NCBI GenBank assembly: GCA_015057525.1
Contig: SVEE01000002.1
Span: forward strand, 254,767 to 318,766
DNA: 64,000 bases
DNA from: Lachnospiraceae bacterium
Lineage (GTDB): Bacteria; Bacillota; Clostridia; Lachnospirales; Lachnospiraceae
Reading direction: 5' to 3'
Under the pieces are notes generated by a model. The model was not told the DNA's origin. It did not search any database and worked only from the letters and a program-made list of their open reading frames with translations. The position numbers and the translations under genes were made by a program. This document shows, one piece after another, positions 52,043 through 62,375 of this stretch (the first letter of the stretch is position 1; every line of letters starts with the position of its first letter).

Positions 52043-54121
52043 TTACACTAATGTATTTGAATCAATAATAAGTGCTACTTCACCATCTCCAAGGATTGTT
52101 GCACCACTAATAAGTTTTGGAACCTTGATATATTTACCAAGTGGTTTAATAACGATTTCCTGCTGTCCCAATATCTTGTCTATAAGAAGACCAGCCTGCT
52201 TGTCGCCCTTCTTAACGATAACAACGATTAGGCCTTCGTCATCAAGTAATCCTTCTTCCTTCTCAACAGGGTCAATATCTAAAACCTCATTAAGTCTAAC
52301 AATTGGTATTACAGAACCTCTAAGATTGATAACTTCCTTAGTATGTACATACTTAATATCATCTGGAAGTATTTCTTCAATTGTTACAACTGAATTAAGA
52401 GGTAATGCGTACTTCTCACCAGATACATCAACCATAAGTGCTTGAATAATAGCAAGAGTAAGTGGAAGTCTGACAATAAATTTTGTTCCTTCGCCAAGCT
52501 TAGTAACAACCTCAACATCACCGCCAAGACCTTCAATCTTATTCTTAACTACATCAAGACCAACGCCTCTTCCTGATACATCCGAAATCTTCTCTGCTGT
52601 AGAGAATGCTGGCTGGAATAATAAATCTACAGCCTCTTTCTCTGTCATATATTCAGCCTGATCTTCAGTTATCTGACCTTTTTCAACAGCTTTTCTCTTT
52701 ATTTTTTCTACATCAACACCCTTACCATCATCAGATACTTCAATAGTAACGTTGTTACCATCCTGGTAAGCGTCAAGCCTTATTGTTCCAGACTTTGGTT
52801 TGCCAATCTTCAATCTTTCAATTGTATCTTCAAGACCGTGATCAGCTGCATTTCTCAACATATGCATAAGTGGATCGCCAATCTCATCAATAACAGTTCT
52901 ATCAAGCTCAGTATCCTCACCAGTCATGATAAGCTCCATATCCTTATTGAGCTTCTTAGATAAATCTCTAATCATTCTAGGGAATCTATTTACAACACTC
53001 TCAATTGGAACCATTCGAACCTTCATAACAGACTCATGAAGGTTAGTTGTTATTCTTTCAAGATACTCAATCTGCTCATTGAATGATTGATCCTGATGTG
53101 AGGAAATACCAGTTACAGAAACAAGTCCATTCTTAGCAATAATAAGCTCTGAAACCAAGTTCATTAAGTCATCCAACTTTTCTATATCTACACGAACAGA
53201 ACGGTTAACTACAGGCTTGTTTCCTGACTTAGTGGCAGGTTTTTTCTCCTCTGTTTTCTCAACCTTAACAGCAGGCTTGTCCTCAACAACCTTTTTCTCT
53301 TCCTCCTGTACAACAACTGTATCCTGTACAGTATCTGGAATCTCAAACTCTTCTATAACAGCCTCTTCAATCTCTGAAACAGTTTCAATTGCCTTTTTAA
53401 TAACCTCGATTGGCTGTTCAGAAATTATAAACATAGAAAAATCAAAATCAAATCTTTCATCCTCTATATCCTGAACACTAGGAACTGATTTTATAATCTC
53501 ACCCTTGTTCTCTAAACCTTTGAAAACAAGAAATGCTCTTGCTGCTTTTAATAAACAGCTTTCCTGAATGTACACTGTTGTTGCATACACATGCATTCCA
53601 TTAGCCTTAGCCTCACTCATAGCATTCTTCTCAAAATCAGCTATTGGAATTGATAAATATTTCTTTCTCTCCTCTGAACCAACAGCAGCCTTCTCTACTA
53701 CTGGTGCTTCTACAGGCTTCGGTTCTCCTGTATCACACTTTTGTTCAAGAGCAGCATTAAGAAGGCCAATAAGTTCCTCATTGTCCTCTGTACCCTCATC
53801 TGATGAGTCAATTATATTTGATAAATAGCCTTCAATGGCATCCAGACATTTAAATACAATATCTACCATATCTGCATTAACATTAATCTTTCCATTACGA
53901 ATTTCAGAGAATACATTCTCCATATCATGAGTAAGTCTCTGCATTCTCTTGAATCCCATTGTACCAGCCATACCCTTAAGCGAATGTGCTGCACGGAAAA
54001 TTTCATTAACTGTATCAATATTCTCAGGCTCAGCCTCTAAAATAAGAACTTGATCGTTTAATGTCTGTAAATGTTCTTTTGTTTCATCGATAAAAATCTC
54101 AAGATATTGACTTAAATCCAT
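52043..54121 (-). CDS. cheA: Chemotaxis histidine kinase CheA
   Basis: Phosphorylates CheY and CheB in response to receptors. The 692 residues contain P1 HPt (AAHSLKGMAGTMGF with the phospho-His around 46), a long P2 region with the CheY-binding part and a Pro/Lys linker (about 280-310), dimerisation domain, the HATPase with NAADHGLED (N box), SDDGKGVDVEKI (G1) and SGRGVGLDVV (G2), and a CheW-like P5. Its start overlaps the cheB stop by one base (TAATG). Confidence 0.97.
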   Translation of the reverse strand: MDLSQYLEIFIDETKEHLQTLNDQVLILEAEPENIDTVNEIFRAAHSLKGMAGTMGFKRMQRLTHDMENVFSEIRNGKINVNADMVDIVFKCLDAIEGYLSNIIDSSDEGTEDNEELIGLLNAALEQKCDTGEPKPVEAPVVEKAAVGSEERKKYLSIPIADFEKNAMSEAKANGMHVYATTVYIQESCLLKAARAFLVFKGLENKGEIIKSVPSVQDIEDERFDFDFSMFIISEQPIEVIKKAIETVSEIEEAVIEEFEIPDTVQDTVVVQEEEKKVVEDKPAVKVEKTEEKKPATKSGNKPVVNRSVRVDIEKLDDLMNLVSELIIAKNGLVSVTGISSHQDQSFNEQIEYLERITTNLHESVMKVRMVPIESVVNRFPRMIRDLSKKLNKDMELIMTGEDTELDRTVIDEIGDPLMHMLRNAADHGLEDTIERLKIGKPKSGTIRLDAYQDGNNVTIEVSDDGKGVDVEKIKRKAVEKGQITEDQAEYMTEKEAVDLLFQPAFSTAEKISDVSGRGVGLDVVKNKIEGLGGDVEVVTKLGEGTKFIVRLPLTLAIIQALMVDVSGEKYALPLNSVVTIEEILPDDIKYVHTKEVINLRGSVIPIVRLNEVLDIDPVEKEEGLLDDEGLIVVIVKKGDKQAGLLIDKILGQQEIVIKPLGKYIKVPKLISGATILGDGEVALIIDSNTLV

Positions 54122-55218
54122 TATAACACCCCTACTTTCTTAACTATTTCATGTGCAATTTGATTAATATCACAAACACAATCTGTAAGCCCCACGTCGT
54201 ATATAGCCTTTGGCATACCATACACTGTTGAAGACTTTTCGTCCTGTGCTATTACATAAATCGGTTTATGCTTTGATAATTCCTGAATACCTTTAGTGCC
54301 ATCCGCTCCCATTCCTGTTAAAACAACACATACAATTTCATCATATGGCACATCATGTAAACTATCATACATAATATTGCCACATGGTTTAAGTCCTACA
54401 ACTGGAGGCGAATCATCAAACTTAATCTTTGTTACTCCAATATCAGAAGCCACTGACAAATGTGTACCTCCCCTGGCGATATAACAAACACCATTTGTAA
54501 TTCTTTCACCATCCTCCGCCTCTTTTACTGAAATCTGACTTAATTCATCAAGTCTTGCAGCTAAAGAAGCTGTAAAACCAACCGGCATATGTTGAACTAT
54601 AAGTACCGGCGCAGCTAAATTTTTAGGTAATTTGGGTATAACATACTGAAGAGCTCTGGGTCCTCCTGTTGAACACACAAGGGCAACCAGCTTACTATGA
54701 TAATTTTGAGATTTGTTTTTCTTCTTTGCATGTAAAACCGGTTGAATTTCTTTACTTTCTTCAACCACAGGTACACTTTGTACAGGAGTAGTTGAAATAA
54801 CTCTTGGTTCTACATATCCTCTAATACAAACCTCTTCTGCTGCTTTAAGAGCTTTATAGATTCTTACATCAAAATATTTACTGTGATTATAAATATTCTC
54901 AGGTTTCTTAATAAACTCTACAGCACCACTCTCAAGTGCATCAATGGTATTATTTGTATCATTGCATGAACTACACATAATAAATGGAACTTTCATTCCC
55001 TCTTCCTTGGCAATTCTAAGTAATGAAATACCATCCATACCTGGCATAATAATGTCACAAAATACAGCCATGATATCCTCATGTTCTTTAAGAATTGTTA
55101 ATCCCTCTATACCGTTAGTTGCTGTATAGGCTACATAGTATTCTTTTGTTGCATTAATTATATCAGATATAACTCTTCTCATGAGTGGAGAGTCATCTAC
55201 TAGAAGAATTTTTTTCAT
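54121..55218 (-). CDS. cheB: Chemotaxis methylesterase CheB
   Basis: Phospho-dependent receptor methylesterase. The 365 residues have an N-terminal receiver domain (LVDDSPLMRRVI, phospho-Asp in DIIMPGMDG) and a C-terminal esterase domain with the active Ser in VCSTGGPRALQ, His in VQHMPVGFTAS and Asp in GMGADGTKG. It is coupled to cheA and follows the PilZ gene by 12 bases. No cheR lies in the window. Confidence 0.96.
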   Translation of the reverse strand: MKKILLVDDSPLMRRVISDIINATKEYYVAYTATNGIEGLTILKEHEDIMAVFCDIIMPGMDGISLLRIAKEEGMKVPFIMCSSCNDTNNTIDALESGAVEFIKKPENIYNHSKYFDVRIYKALKAAEEVCIRGYVEPRVISTTPVQSVPVVEESKEIQPVLHAKKKNKSQNYHSKLVALVCSTGGPRALQYVIPKLPKNLAAPVLIVQHMPVGFTASLAARLDELSQISVKEAEDGERITNGVCYIARGGTHLSVASDIGVTKIKFDDSPPVVGLKPCGNIMYDSLHDVPYDEIVCVVLTGMGADGTKGIQELSKHKPIYVIAQDEKSSTVYGMPKAIYDVGLTDCVCDINQIAHEIVKKVGVL

Positions 55219-55230
55219 ATTTCACCTTAT

Positions 55231-55947
55231 TTATATCATTCCATTGTCTTTAGCACGAGCAACTCTTTCGCTTTCAAAGATGAATTTTATTATTTTATCC
55301 CTGTCATCAGGAGTTATTTTCATAAATTCAAGTCTAAGCTCATAGAGTCCTACTCGACCTTTTATCGGAGTACTGCTTAGTACTCTGGCAAAAAGATTGA
55401 AACTTACAATTTCATCTAATATTGCCACTATAAATCTAATTTTTCCAACCTCATCTCTATCAATGTGCTTATGGGCAACTATTTTGGCACCACCACCACT
55501 GATATCCAATATTTTTATATCTTCCCATGGAAGGTCTAATTCAGACATAGATGGGTCATCCAACATACCTGTTGTAAATTCATCATCAGATACTATGCGA
55601 AGCTTACCATCAAGTAAACATGTATATCTATAATAAGCTCTTCGCTGTACCTTACTAAGTTCATTCAGCATTCTAACTTCAAGAAAGAATAAGTTTCCAC
55701 TCTTATATCTGGCTGTTACAATAACATTACACTGTAGCAAACCTCTATCTGTGTAAAAACAAGCTGAATATTTATCGTTTACAGAAAGGGGAACAATCTT
55801 GCCGTCATAAATAGGCATAGCAACCTGAAGGATGTCGTTTTTCATAATATCATATATTTTGCTAACATACACCTTCTTGTTTTCATCATTTCTTATGATT
55901 TGGTCTAATAATACCAACTCAATCTTGTTACCAATAGAAATTCCCAT
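55231..55947 (-). CDS. PilZ-domain c-di-GMP receptor of the YcgR type
   Basis: The 238 residues have the YcgR N-domain and a C-terminal PilZ domain with the c-di-GMP-binding motifs RRAYYRY (RxxxR) and DISGGGAKI (DxSxxG). Such proteins act as flagellar brakes that slow or bias rotation when c-di-GMP is high. Its location between flhG and cheB supports a motility role. The PAS-GGDEF cyclase at 7.9-9.2 kb could supply the signal. AAGGGG precedes the ATG. Confidence 0.93.
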   Translation of the reverse strand: MGISIGNKIELVLLDQIIRNDENKKVYVSKIYDIMKNDILQVAMPIYDGKIVPLSVNDKYSACFYTDRGLLQCNVIVTARYKSGNLFFLEVRMLNELSKVQRRAYYRYTCLLDGKLRIVSDDEFTTGMLDDPSMSELDLPWEDIKILDISGGGAKIVAHKHIDRDEVGKIRFIVAILDEIVSFNLFARVLSSTPIKGRVGLYELRLEFMKITPDDRDKIIKFIFESERVARAKDNGMI

Positions 55948-55965
55948 AACTTCCCCCCTTTTAGT

Positions 55966-56856
55966 TTATGTTCTTTGTCTTTTCTTTGATTTAATAAATT
56001 CAAAAAATACCTTCGCTATTCCGTCTCGTTTCTTATAATTTTCTCTCTTCTGGTGCATCAGTTTATGAGCGAGCACCTTAATATCCTTAGCTGCCATAGA
56101 GGTCGGGAATGCCTCTACCACTGGTCTTTGCGCAATAACCGCAGAAGAAACACTCTTGTCATAGCTTACTGAACCATAGTAGTTCAATTTTGTGTTTAAA
56201 AATTTAGAAGAAACTGTATTAATCTTCTCGTATATTTCTAACCCCTCGCGCTCATTATCAACTCTGTTTGAGATGATATTAATCGTCTTATACAATGGAT
56301 TAAAATCCGATTTTCTTCTAAGTACCTTAAGTAAAGAATACGCATCTGTTATGGATGTCGGTTCTGGAGTAATAACCAAAAGAACCTCCGGACTAACCAT
56401 AACAAACTCCATAACAGAATCAGTAATTCCAGCACCTGTATCTATTATAACAACGTCATACATTCCATCAAGTTTTACTAATTCTGATATTAACAATTTA
56501 ATACTGCCATTGTCAAGAGAAGCAAGCTCTGATATACCTGAACCGCCTGAAATAAAACCTATCCCATTAGGCCCCTGAGTTATAATTTCATCAATAGTTC
56601 TTCCATTATAAATCAAATCTAACAAAGTATACTGTGGACGAATACCAAGCATAACCTCAACATTAGCCAAACCAAAGTCTGCATCTAAAATTACAACTCT
56701 TTTACCCATCTTAGAAATTTGAATTGCAATGTTTACAGATAAACTGGTCTTACCAACTCCACCTTTACCACTTGTAACAGCTATAACTCTCGCATTTTCT
56801 ATTTCCTGGCCTCTGTTTCGCCCGACCATTTCTCTAAGTCTTGTTGCTTGATCCAT
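55966..56856 (-). CDS. flhG: Flagellar number-control ATPase FlhG (MinD-like)
   Basis: FlhG regulates the number and position of flagella, working against FlhF. The 296 residues belong to the MinD/ParA ATPase family: VIAVTSGKGGVGKTSLSVNIA (deviant Walker A), ILDADFGLANVEVMLG and VVIIDTGAGIT. The C-terminus is Arg/Lys-rich. Its ATG overlaps the flhF stop by one base, so the two are coupled. Confidence 0.96.
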   Translation of the reverse strand: MDQATRLREMVGRNRGQEIENARVIAVTSGKGGVGKTSLSVNIAIQISKMGKRVVILDADFGLANVEVMLGIRPQYTLLDLIYNGRTIDEIITQGPNGIGFISGGSGISELASLDNGSIKLLISELVKLDGMYDVVIIDTGAGITDSVMEFVMVSPEVLLVITPEPTSITDAYSLLKVLRRKSDFNPLYKTINIISNRVDNEREGLEIYEKINTVSSKFLNTKLNYYGSVSYDKSVSSAVIAQRPVVEAFPTSMAAKDIKVLAHKLMHQKRENYKKRDGIAKVFFEFIKSKKRQRT

Positions 56857-58106
56857 TATTGCTCACCTCCAAGTAATTTCTTAGCGATTATCTGTGGATT
56901 AACAAGACCTATATCATCAGGAACATTTTGGCCCCATGTAACATATGATAATGTTTTGTCCATATCAAGTTTAAGATTAAGAATGCTACCAACACCCTTT
57001 GTTTCATCTAACTTGGTAAAAATAATCTTGTAATCAAATAATTGGTCATAAACCTGTGCCATATTAAGTAAATCTTTGTATTTTACTGTTACACTTAAAA
57101 CAAGATATACTTCCTTCTCATAATCATTTACAGAATCGACTATAACCTTCAAGTCATTCTTTTGACTTTCATCTCGATGTGAACGACCCGCTGTATCAAC
57201 AAGAATCAAATCACATTCTTTATATTTCTCAACATATTTTTGCATATCCTCTGGGGTATACACTACCTCAAAAGGAGCGTTGAGGATACTAGCAAAGGTT
57301 TTTGTCTGCTCTATAGCTGCTATTCTATATGTATCAACTGAAAGAATAGCAATTCGCATCTTGTCCTCAAGTATGCACTTTGATGCCAATTTTGCTAAAG
57401 TTGTGGTTTTACCAACTCCAGTGTTACCAACAATAAATACTATCTTTGGCTTCTTCTCACCAGCTTTTAATGCTTCTATCTCTCCAAGTTTTAGAACTAT
57501 CTTTTGGTATACACTAGCAAGAATATTATCTATAGGTTGATTAGGATTATCAGCATCTAGCTCCTCAATAATCATATCAACATATTTTTCACATACTTCA
57601 TTCTCTATAAGTTGATTACGAACCAATTCAATAACCTTATTTCTAGGTTTGTCGCTTGACTTAGTATCAATAGTATTATCTGATGAGGATTTATCATCTA
57701 GATATTCTTCAATAATATCATCTGATTTTATATCACTTTTTGTAGAATTCATCTGCTGTTCAAGAAGCTTTGCAATATTGTTTATCTTCTCTTCTATTGC
57801 ATTTTTTGCTTCCTCACTTGTAAGCTCATGTTCTTTATTTGATTTCTTAGAATCAAAAGCTGTTCCAAATACATATTTTTCTGTCGATTTAGACTCATTT
57901 TTTGCTTCATCAGAGGCTATAGATTTGTCAGCTATGTTATCATCTATGGCTGCAGTAAGTTCAACCCTTGTTTTTTTGAACAACTTTAACAGACCTGAAG
58001 GCTTTATAGTTTTAACGTTCATAACTATTGCACTAGGTCCCAATTCTTCCTTAGCGAGCAAAATTGCTTCTTTTTCAGTTGGTGCTTTAAACTTCTTAAT
58101 TATCAT
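56856..58106 (-). CDS. flhF: Flagellar GTPase FlhF
   Basis: SRP-type GTPase that places flagella and recruits FlhA-type export components. The 416 residues have an N-terminal B domain and acidic linker, then the NG domain: IVFIVGNTGVGKTTTLAKLASK (P loop), DTAGRSHRDE and TKLDETKGVGSIL. Its first bases overlap the end of flhA by 11. FlhG follows. Confidence 0.96.
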   Translation of the reverse strand: MIIKKFKAPTEKEAILLAKEELGPSAIVMNVKTIKPSGLLKLFKKTRVELTAAIDDNIADKSIASDEAKNESKSTEKYVFGTAFDSKKSNKEHELTSEEAKNAIEEKINNIAKLLEQQMNSTKSDIKSDDIIEEYLDDKSSSDNTIDTKSSDKPRNKVIELVRNQLIENEVCEKYVDMIIEELDADNPNQPIDNILASVYQKIVLKLGEIEALKAGEKKPKIVFIVGNTGVGKTTTLAKLASKCILEDKMRIAILSVDTYRIAAIEQTKTFASILNAPFEVVYTPEDMQKYVEKYKECDLILVDTAGRSHRDESQKNDLKVIVDSVNDYEKEVYLVLSVTVKYKDLLNMAQVYDQLFDYKIIFTKLDETKGVGSILNLKLDMDKTLSYVTWGQNVPDDIGLVNPQIIAKKLLGGEQ

Positions 58107-60138
58107 TTATTGTCACTACTCCTACAGATTTTAATTCGATATTTGAATCAATTTCATTGTATGAAACCACAATTAAATCCTTGAAATAATCACTTGTCAT
58201 CTTTTTAAAATAAACTCTTACTATAGGTGAGGTAATTATTATAGGGGTCTGTCCTTTATTTTCAAGCTTCTGAATTTCAATTTCTGTGGCCTTGAGAATG
58301 TTCTTAGTAATAGCTGGATCAAGGGAAATATATGCTCCTTGTTCAGTCTGCTTCACAGAACTCATAATCATCTGCTCAATCTTTGGATCAAGAGTTACAA
58401 CCGTTGTCATATCCTCATCACCAAAATACTTGTTGGATATAGCTCTCTTTAAGCTTTGACGAACATATTCAGTAAGAATATCTGTATCTCTGCTTGTAGT
58501 AGCATAATCCGCCAATGTTTCGAATATAGTAACTAAATCTCTTATAGATATACCTTCCTGTAAAAGATTCTGTAATACCTTTTGAATCTCTCCCACACCA
58601 ATAAGCTTTGGAACCAGCTCATCCACAAGAGTTTTGTTATTTTCTTTAACATTATCAATAAGATTTTGAACATCCTGTCTTGTAAGTAACTCATCAAGAT
58701 GTCTTTTTATAACTTCAGTAAGATGTGTTGCTATTATAGAAGGAGGGTCAACAACCGTATAACCAAGAGATTCCGCTCTTTCTCTCTGTGATTCTGTAAT
58801 CCACATTGCCTCCAAATGGAAAGCAGGCTCAAGAGTTGGTATACCAGTTATCTCATCCTCTACATATCCAGGATTCATTGCCATGTAATGGTCAAAAAGT
58901 ATTTCGCCTTCACTTACCTGAATACCCTTTATTTTAATTATATACTGATTAGGGTTGAGCTGAATATTATCTCTAAGACGAATGATTGGAACAACCGCAC
59001 CAAGCTCTAAGGCTATCTGTCTTCTTATCATAACAACTCGGTCTAATAAGTCTCCACCCTGATTAACATCTGCTAATGGTATTATACCATATCCAAACTC
59101 TAATTCAATTGGGTCAACCTGTAAAAGTGAATTAACATTTTCATGTCTTCTGACCTCATCAGCCTGTATTTCTTCCTCTTCTACCTCTTCCTTAATAGCA
59201 TCCTCCTGTTGCTTGCCTTTCATAGCAAAAGAAATAATTATAAATATAATTCCATACGTACCACAGAACGCAAAATTAAGTGGAGTAAGTGCACCTAAAC
59301 CAATCATAGTCATACCAACCATTAAAAGTACCTTGGGTATGCTGAAAAGCTGTCCAATAAGTATATCACCAATATTTTCGTCCTTAGATGCTTTAGTGAC
59401 AAGAATACCTGTTGAAAGTGATATAAGCATAGATGGTATCTGTGATACAAGACCATCACCAATTGTAAGAATTGTAAAACGTTGCACTGAATCCATAATT
59501 CCCATTCCCATGAATGCAACGCCCATTATAATACCACCGACTATATTAATGATTGTTATAATGAGACCTGCTGTAGCATCTCCCTTTACGTACTTAGAAG
59601 CACCATCCATAGCTCCAAAGAAAGCTGACTCTTCTTGGATTTTTTGTCTTCTAATTATTGCTTCTTGGTCTGTTATTGCTCCTGTATTTAAGTCTGCATC
59701 AATAGCCATCTGCTTACCAGGCATAGCATCAAGTGTAAATCTTGCAGTTACCTCTGATACTCTTTCAGAACCCTTATTGATTACCATCATCTGAACAATA
59801 ATAAGAACTATGAATACAATTGCACCAATAACAAGATTACCTCCACCTACGAAGGAACCAAAAACCTCTACAACCTGACCAGGATTACCCGTAGAAAGAA
59901 TAAGTCTTGTAGAAGATACGTTTAGAGATATTCTAAACACTGTGGTAAAAAGCAACAATGTTGGAAATCCTGACATATTAAGAGTTTCTGTAGTAAAAAG
60001 ACAGTTAAATACAATAATAAGTGCCATGGAAATATTAAACAAAATTAAAACGTCCAACAACCAGGAAGGAATAGGAATAATAAGAAATACAATTGCAGCC
60101 AGCAAATAAACGCCAAGAAACAAATCATTCTTTTTCAT
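58096..60138 (-). CDS. flhA: Flagellar export gate protein FlhA
   Basis: Major membrane and cytoplasmic component of the flagellar type III secretion gate. The 680 residues have the N-terminal multi-helix region (about 1-310; conserved GNLVIGAIVFIVLIIVQMMVINKGSERVSEVTARFTLDAMPGKQMAIDADLNTG) and the cytoplasmic domain that binds chaperone-substrate complexes (ending IPELSYNEI-like; here VVSYNEID). It is preceded by flhB by 44 bases. Confidence 0.97.
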   Translation of the reverse strand: MKKNDLFLGVYLLAAIVFLIIPIPSWLLDVLILFNISMALIIVFNCLFTTETLNMSGFPTLLLFTTVFRISLNVSSTRLILSTGNPGQVVEVFGSFVGGGNLVIGAIVFIVLIIVQMMVINKGSERVSEVTARFTLDAMPGKQMAIDADLNTGAITDQEAIIRRQKIQEESAFFGAMDGASKYVKGDATAGLIITIINIVGGIIMGVAFMGMGIMDSVQRFTILTIGDGLVSQIPSMLISLSTGILVTKASKDENIGDILIGQLFSIPKVLLMVGMTMIGLGALTPLNFAFCGTYGIIFIIISFAMKGKQQEDAIKEEVEEEEIQADEVRRHENVNSLLQVDPIELEFGYGIIPLADVNQGGDLLDRVVMIRRQIALELGAVVPIIRLRDNIQLNPNQYIIKIKGIQVSEGEILFDHYMAMNPGYVEDEITGIPTLEPAFHLEAMWITESQRERAESLGYTVVDPPSIIATHLTEVIKRHLDELLTRQDVQNLIDNVKENNKTLVDELVPKLIGVGEIQKVLQNLLQEGISIRDLVTIFETLADYATTSRDTDILTEYVRQSLKRAISNKYFGDEDMTTVVTLDPKIEQMIMSSVKQTEQGAYISLDPAITKNILKATEIEIQKLENKGQTPIIITSPIVRVYFKKMTSDYFKDLIVVSYNEIDSNIELKSVGVVTINDN

Positions 60139-60182
60139 TATCTTCTTCCTCCTTTCCGTGCATCATATATATGTTTAACTCT

Positions 60183-61310
60183 CTAGCTCACTTTATTTTT
60201 TAATCTATATACATATGCCAGAACTTCTGCAACAGACTGATAAAGCTCTGCCGGTATTTCATTACCAACTTCAACATTGGCATACAACATTCTGGCAAGT
60301 GGTTTGTTTTCTACAATTTCTATATTATTTTCTTTAGCAATATCCTTAATTTTAAAAGCCAAATAATCTGCACCCTTTGCAGTAACAATAGGGGCCTGAC
60401 TAATAGTATTATCATATTTTAAAGCTACTGCAAAATGGGTTGGATTAGTAATTACAACATCAGCTTCAGGAATACTTTGCATCATACGTCTTCTAGAAGC
60501 CTGCTGCATGCGTTGTTTTTGCTGGGCTTTAACCTTTGGATCTCCCTCTTGGTTCTTATACTCATCCTTAACCTCTTGCTTACTCATTCTAAGATCACGC
60601 TTATGCTTCCATTTTTGGAAGAATAAATCAGCAAAGCTTATTATCAAATATACAATTGAGATTTTAATACCTAAGTCCATTACCAAATCATATAATATTC
60701 CCAGTGAATCCTGTATGCTCAAGTCATAAACTGTTATAAAGGCACCAATATTATCCTTTAAAACTGAATAGACCATAGCACCAAATATAGTTATTTTAAC
60801 TAAAGAAAAAAACAATTCAAAGAACGATTCTTTTGAAAACATACGTTTAAAGCCACTAAGCGGATTAATCTTATTAAGTCTTGGCTGCAATGGCTTTGCT
60901 GTTACCATCCATTTTATCTGAAGTCTTTGTGAGAAAAAAGCGATTATAATAGCAATAACCATAAATGGTGCACATATAATCAGCATAGACACTATAACTT
61001 CTAGCATTAACTGCCAAATTGTGATTGAATTAAGCTCACCATTAGCTAATTCATCCATCTTATCCCAATATTCCGGAAACAAAGCCAAAAACCTTTGTGA
61101 TACAAAACCAATAAATATTTTAAGACACACAAAAAGCGCCAAAAGTGAAGCAGCACTTGATATTTCTTTACTTTTAGCAACTTGTCCTTCCTTACGAGAA
61201 TCTTGTATCTTTTTGGCAGTTGGTTCTTCTGTTTTGTCTCCACCTTCATCATTGGCAAACATCTGTAAGTCGTATTTTATTGTAAGTTTATTATATAATT
61301 CCATGTCCAT
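60183..61310 (-). CDS. flhB: Flagellar export switch protein FlhB
   Basis: Controls the switch from rod-hook to filament export. The 375 residues have four membrane helices and the self-cleaving NPTH motif (VVITNPTHFAVAL) in the cytoplasmic part. The N-terminal GDKTEEPTAKKIQDSRKEG is the FlhB signature. Start ATG 61310 is preferred over the ATG two codons later because of GGAGGA upstream. It follows fliR by one base. Confidence 0.96.
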   Translation of the reverse strand: MDMELYNKLTIKYDLQMFANDEGGDKTEEPTAKKIQDSRKEGQVAKSKEISSAASLLALFVCLKIFIGFVSQRFLALFPEYWDKMDELANGELNSITIWQLMLEVIVSMLIICAPFMVIAIIIAFFSQRLQIKWMVTAKPLQPRLNKINPLSGFKRMFSKESFFELFFSLVKITIFGAMVYSVLKDNIGAFITVYDLSIQDSLGILYDLVMDLGIKISIVYLIISFADLFFQKWKHKRDLRMSKQEVKDEYKNQEGDPKVKAQQKQRMQQASRRRMMQSIPEADVVITNPTHFAVALKYDNTISQAPIVTAKGADYLAFKIKDIAKENNIEIVENKPLARMLYANVEVGNEIPAELYQSVAEVLAYVYRLKNKVS

Positions 61311-61311
61311 G

Positions 61312-62085
61312 CTACATTCCTCCTATTAAGGTAGTAAGCATATTCTGGATTTTTTCCATTAAATAATTGGCGATATTTGGTATAAACATAACAGTTATAG
61401 ACAACAACAATAAACCTGTAACAACCTTAAGTTGTAAACCAACAGCAAACATATTCATCTGGGGAGAACTCTTTGCCAAAACACCAAGCACAACATTTAG
61501 CATTGTCGCACCAAGGAAAACTGGCATAGCGATACGAAAACCAATACTAAAATACTCTCCTATAAAACCAATAACATTATTGTAAACATAAGGAAAACTA
61601 ATATCAACTCTACCTATTGGTATAAGCTCAAAAGATCTAGCTAATGCTCTTAAAATATAGTAGTGCAGATTGGAAATTACCACTACTAAAAGAACCATCT
61701 TGTCATAAAATTCTGCAGTTATAGTTACCATTGCACCAATACTTTGGTCAAAGTTTGTGGACATGGTAAACCCAATCTCTCTATCTATGAATTCACCAGC
61801 CATAACCAATATTGCCATTACAAAGCTTGCTGTAAAACCAAGTGACAATCCAACAGCTGCCTCTTTAACAATGAACATAGAAAACTCTAAAACTGTGGAA
61901 TACTCAGGAATACTTGGATCTGTAGCTGTAAAAATAGCCAAAGAAATACATGCTGCCATCAAAACCTTAACACGTGTATTTATGCTTTTGTGCCCAAAAA
62001 TCGGTGCAACTGATATAAATGTCGCAGTTCTCACCAAGACAAGCAAAAATGATTCCAAGGTTAATGTTGCTATAGTTAAATCCAT
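61312..62085 (-). CDS. fliR: Flagellar export gate protein FliR
   Basis: Integral membrane part of the export gate (FliPQR complex). The 257 residues have about six helices and the FliR signature (FLLVLVRTATFISVAPIFGHKSINTRVKVLMAA). The order fliP-fliQ-fliR-flhB-flhA is standard. Its stop codon TAG is one base from the flhB start. Confidence 0.96.
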   Translation of the reverse strand: MDLTIATLTLESFLLVLVRTATFISVAPIFGHKSINTRVKVLMAACISLAIFTATDPSIPEYSTVLEFSMFIVKEAAVGLSLGFTASFVMAILVMAGEFIDREIGFTMSTNFDQSIGAMVTITAEFYDKMVLLVVVISNLHYYILRALARSFELIPIGRVDISFPYVYNNVIGFIGEYFSIGFRIAMPVFLGATMLNVVLGVLAKSSPQMNMFAVGLQLKVVTGLLLLSITVMFIPNIANYLMEKIQNMLTTLIGGM

Positions 62086-62091
62086 ACTTCA

Positions 62092-62361
62092 TTACCTCAC
62101 AAAATCACCAAATTTACCAAACAACTCTTGAATAAACTGTAAAATACTTGTCAGTATCCAATCCCCACATATTATTATAGTAATAAATACGGCTAAAATT
62201 TTAGGTACAAAAGTAAGTGTTTGTTCCTGAATAGATGTAACAGTTTGAAAAATACTTATTATCAAACCCACAATCAAAGAGACAAGAAGCATTGGTGCTG
62301 CACATTTAATTATTAGCCAAATAGCCTGACTAGCTATATCAACTACGTCTGAAGTACTCAA
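62092..62361 (-). CDS. fliQ: Flagellar export gate protein FliQ
   Basis: The 89-residue protein has two helices and the FliQ pattern (PMLLVSLIVGLIISIFQTVTSIQEQTLTFVPKI). The start is TTG 62359-62361, with AGGTGAG upstream, because no ATG precedes the conserved region. It lies between fliP and fliR. Confidence 0.95.
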   Translation of the reverse strand: MSTSDVVDIASQAIWLIIKCAAPMLLVSLIVGLIISIFQTVTSIQEQTLTFVPKILAVFITIIICGDWILTSILQFIQELFGKFGDFVR

Positions 62362-62375
62362 AACTCACTCACCTC

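Noticed and set aside
59213-59794. A 193-codon plus-strand reading frame antisense to flhA
   Set aside because: flhA is unmistakable on the minus strand and the antisense frame has no recognisable domain or start signal.
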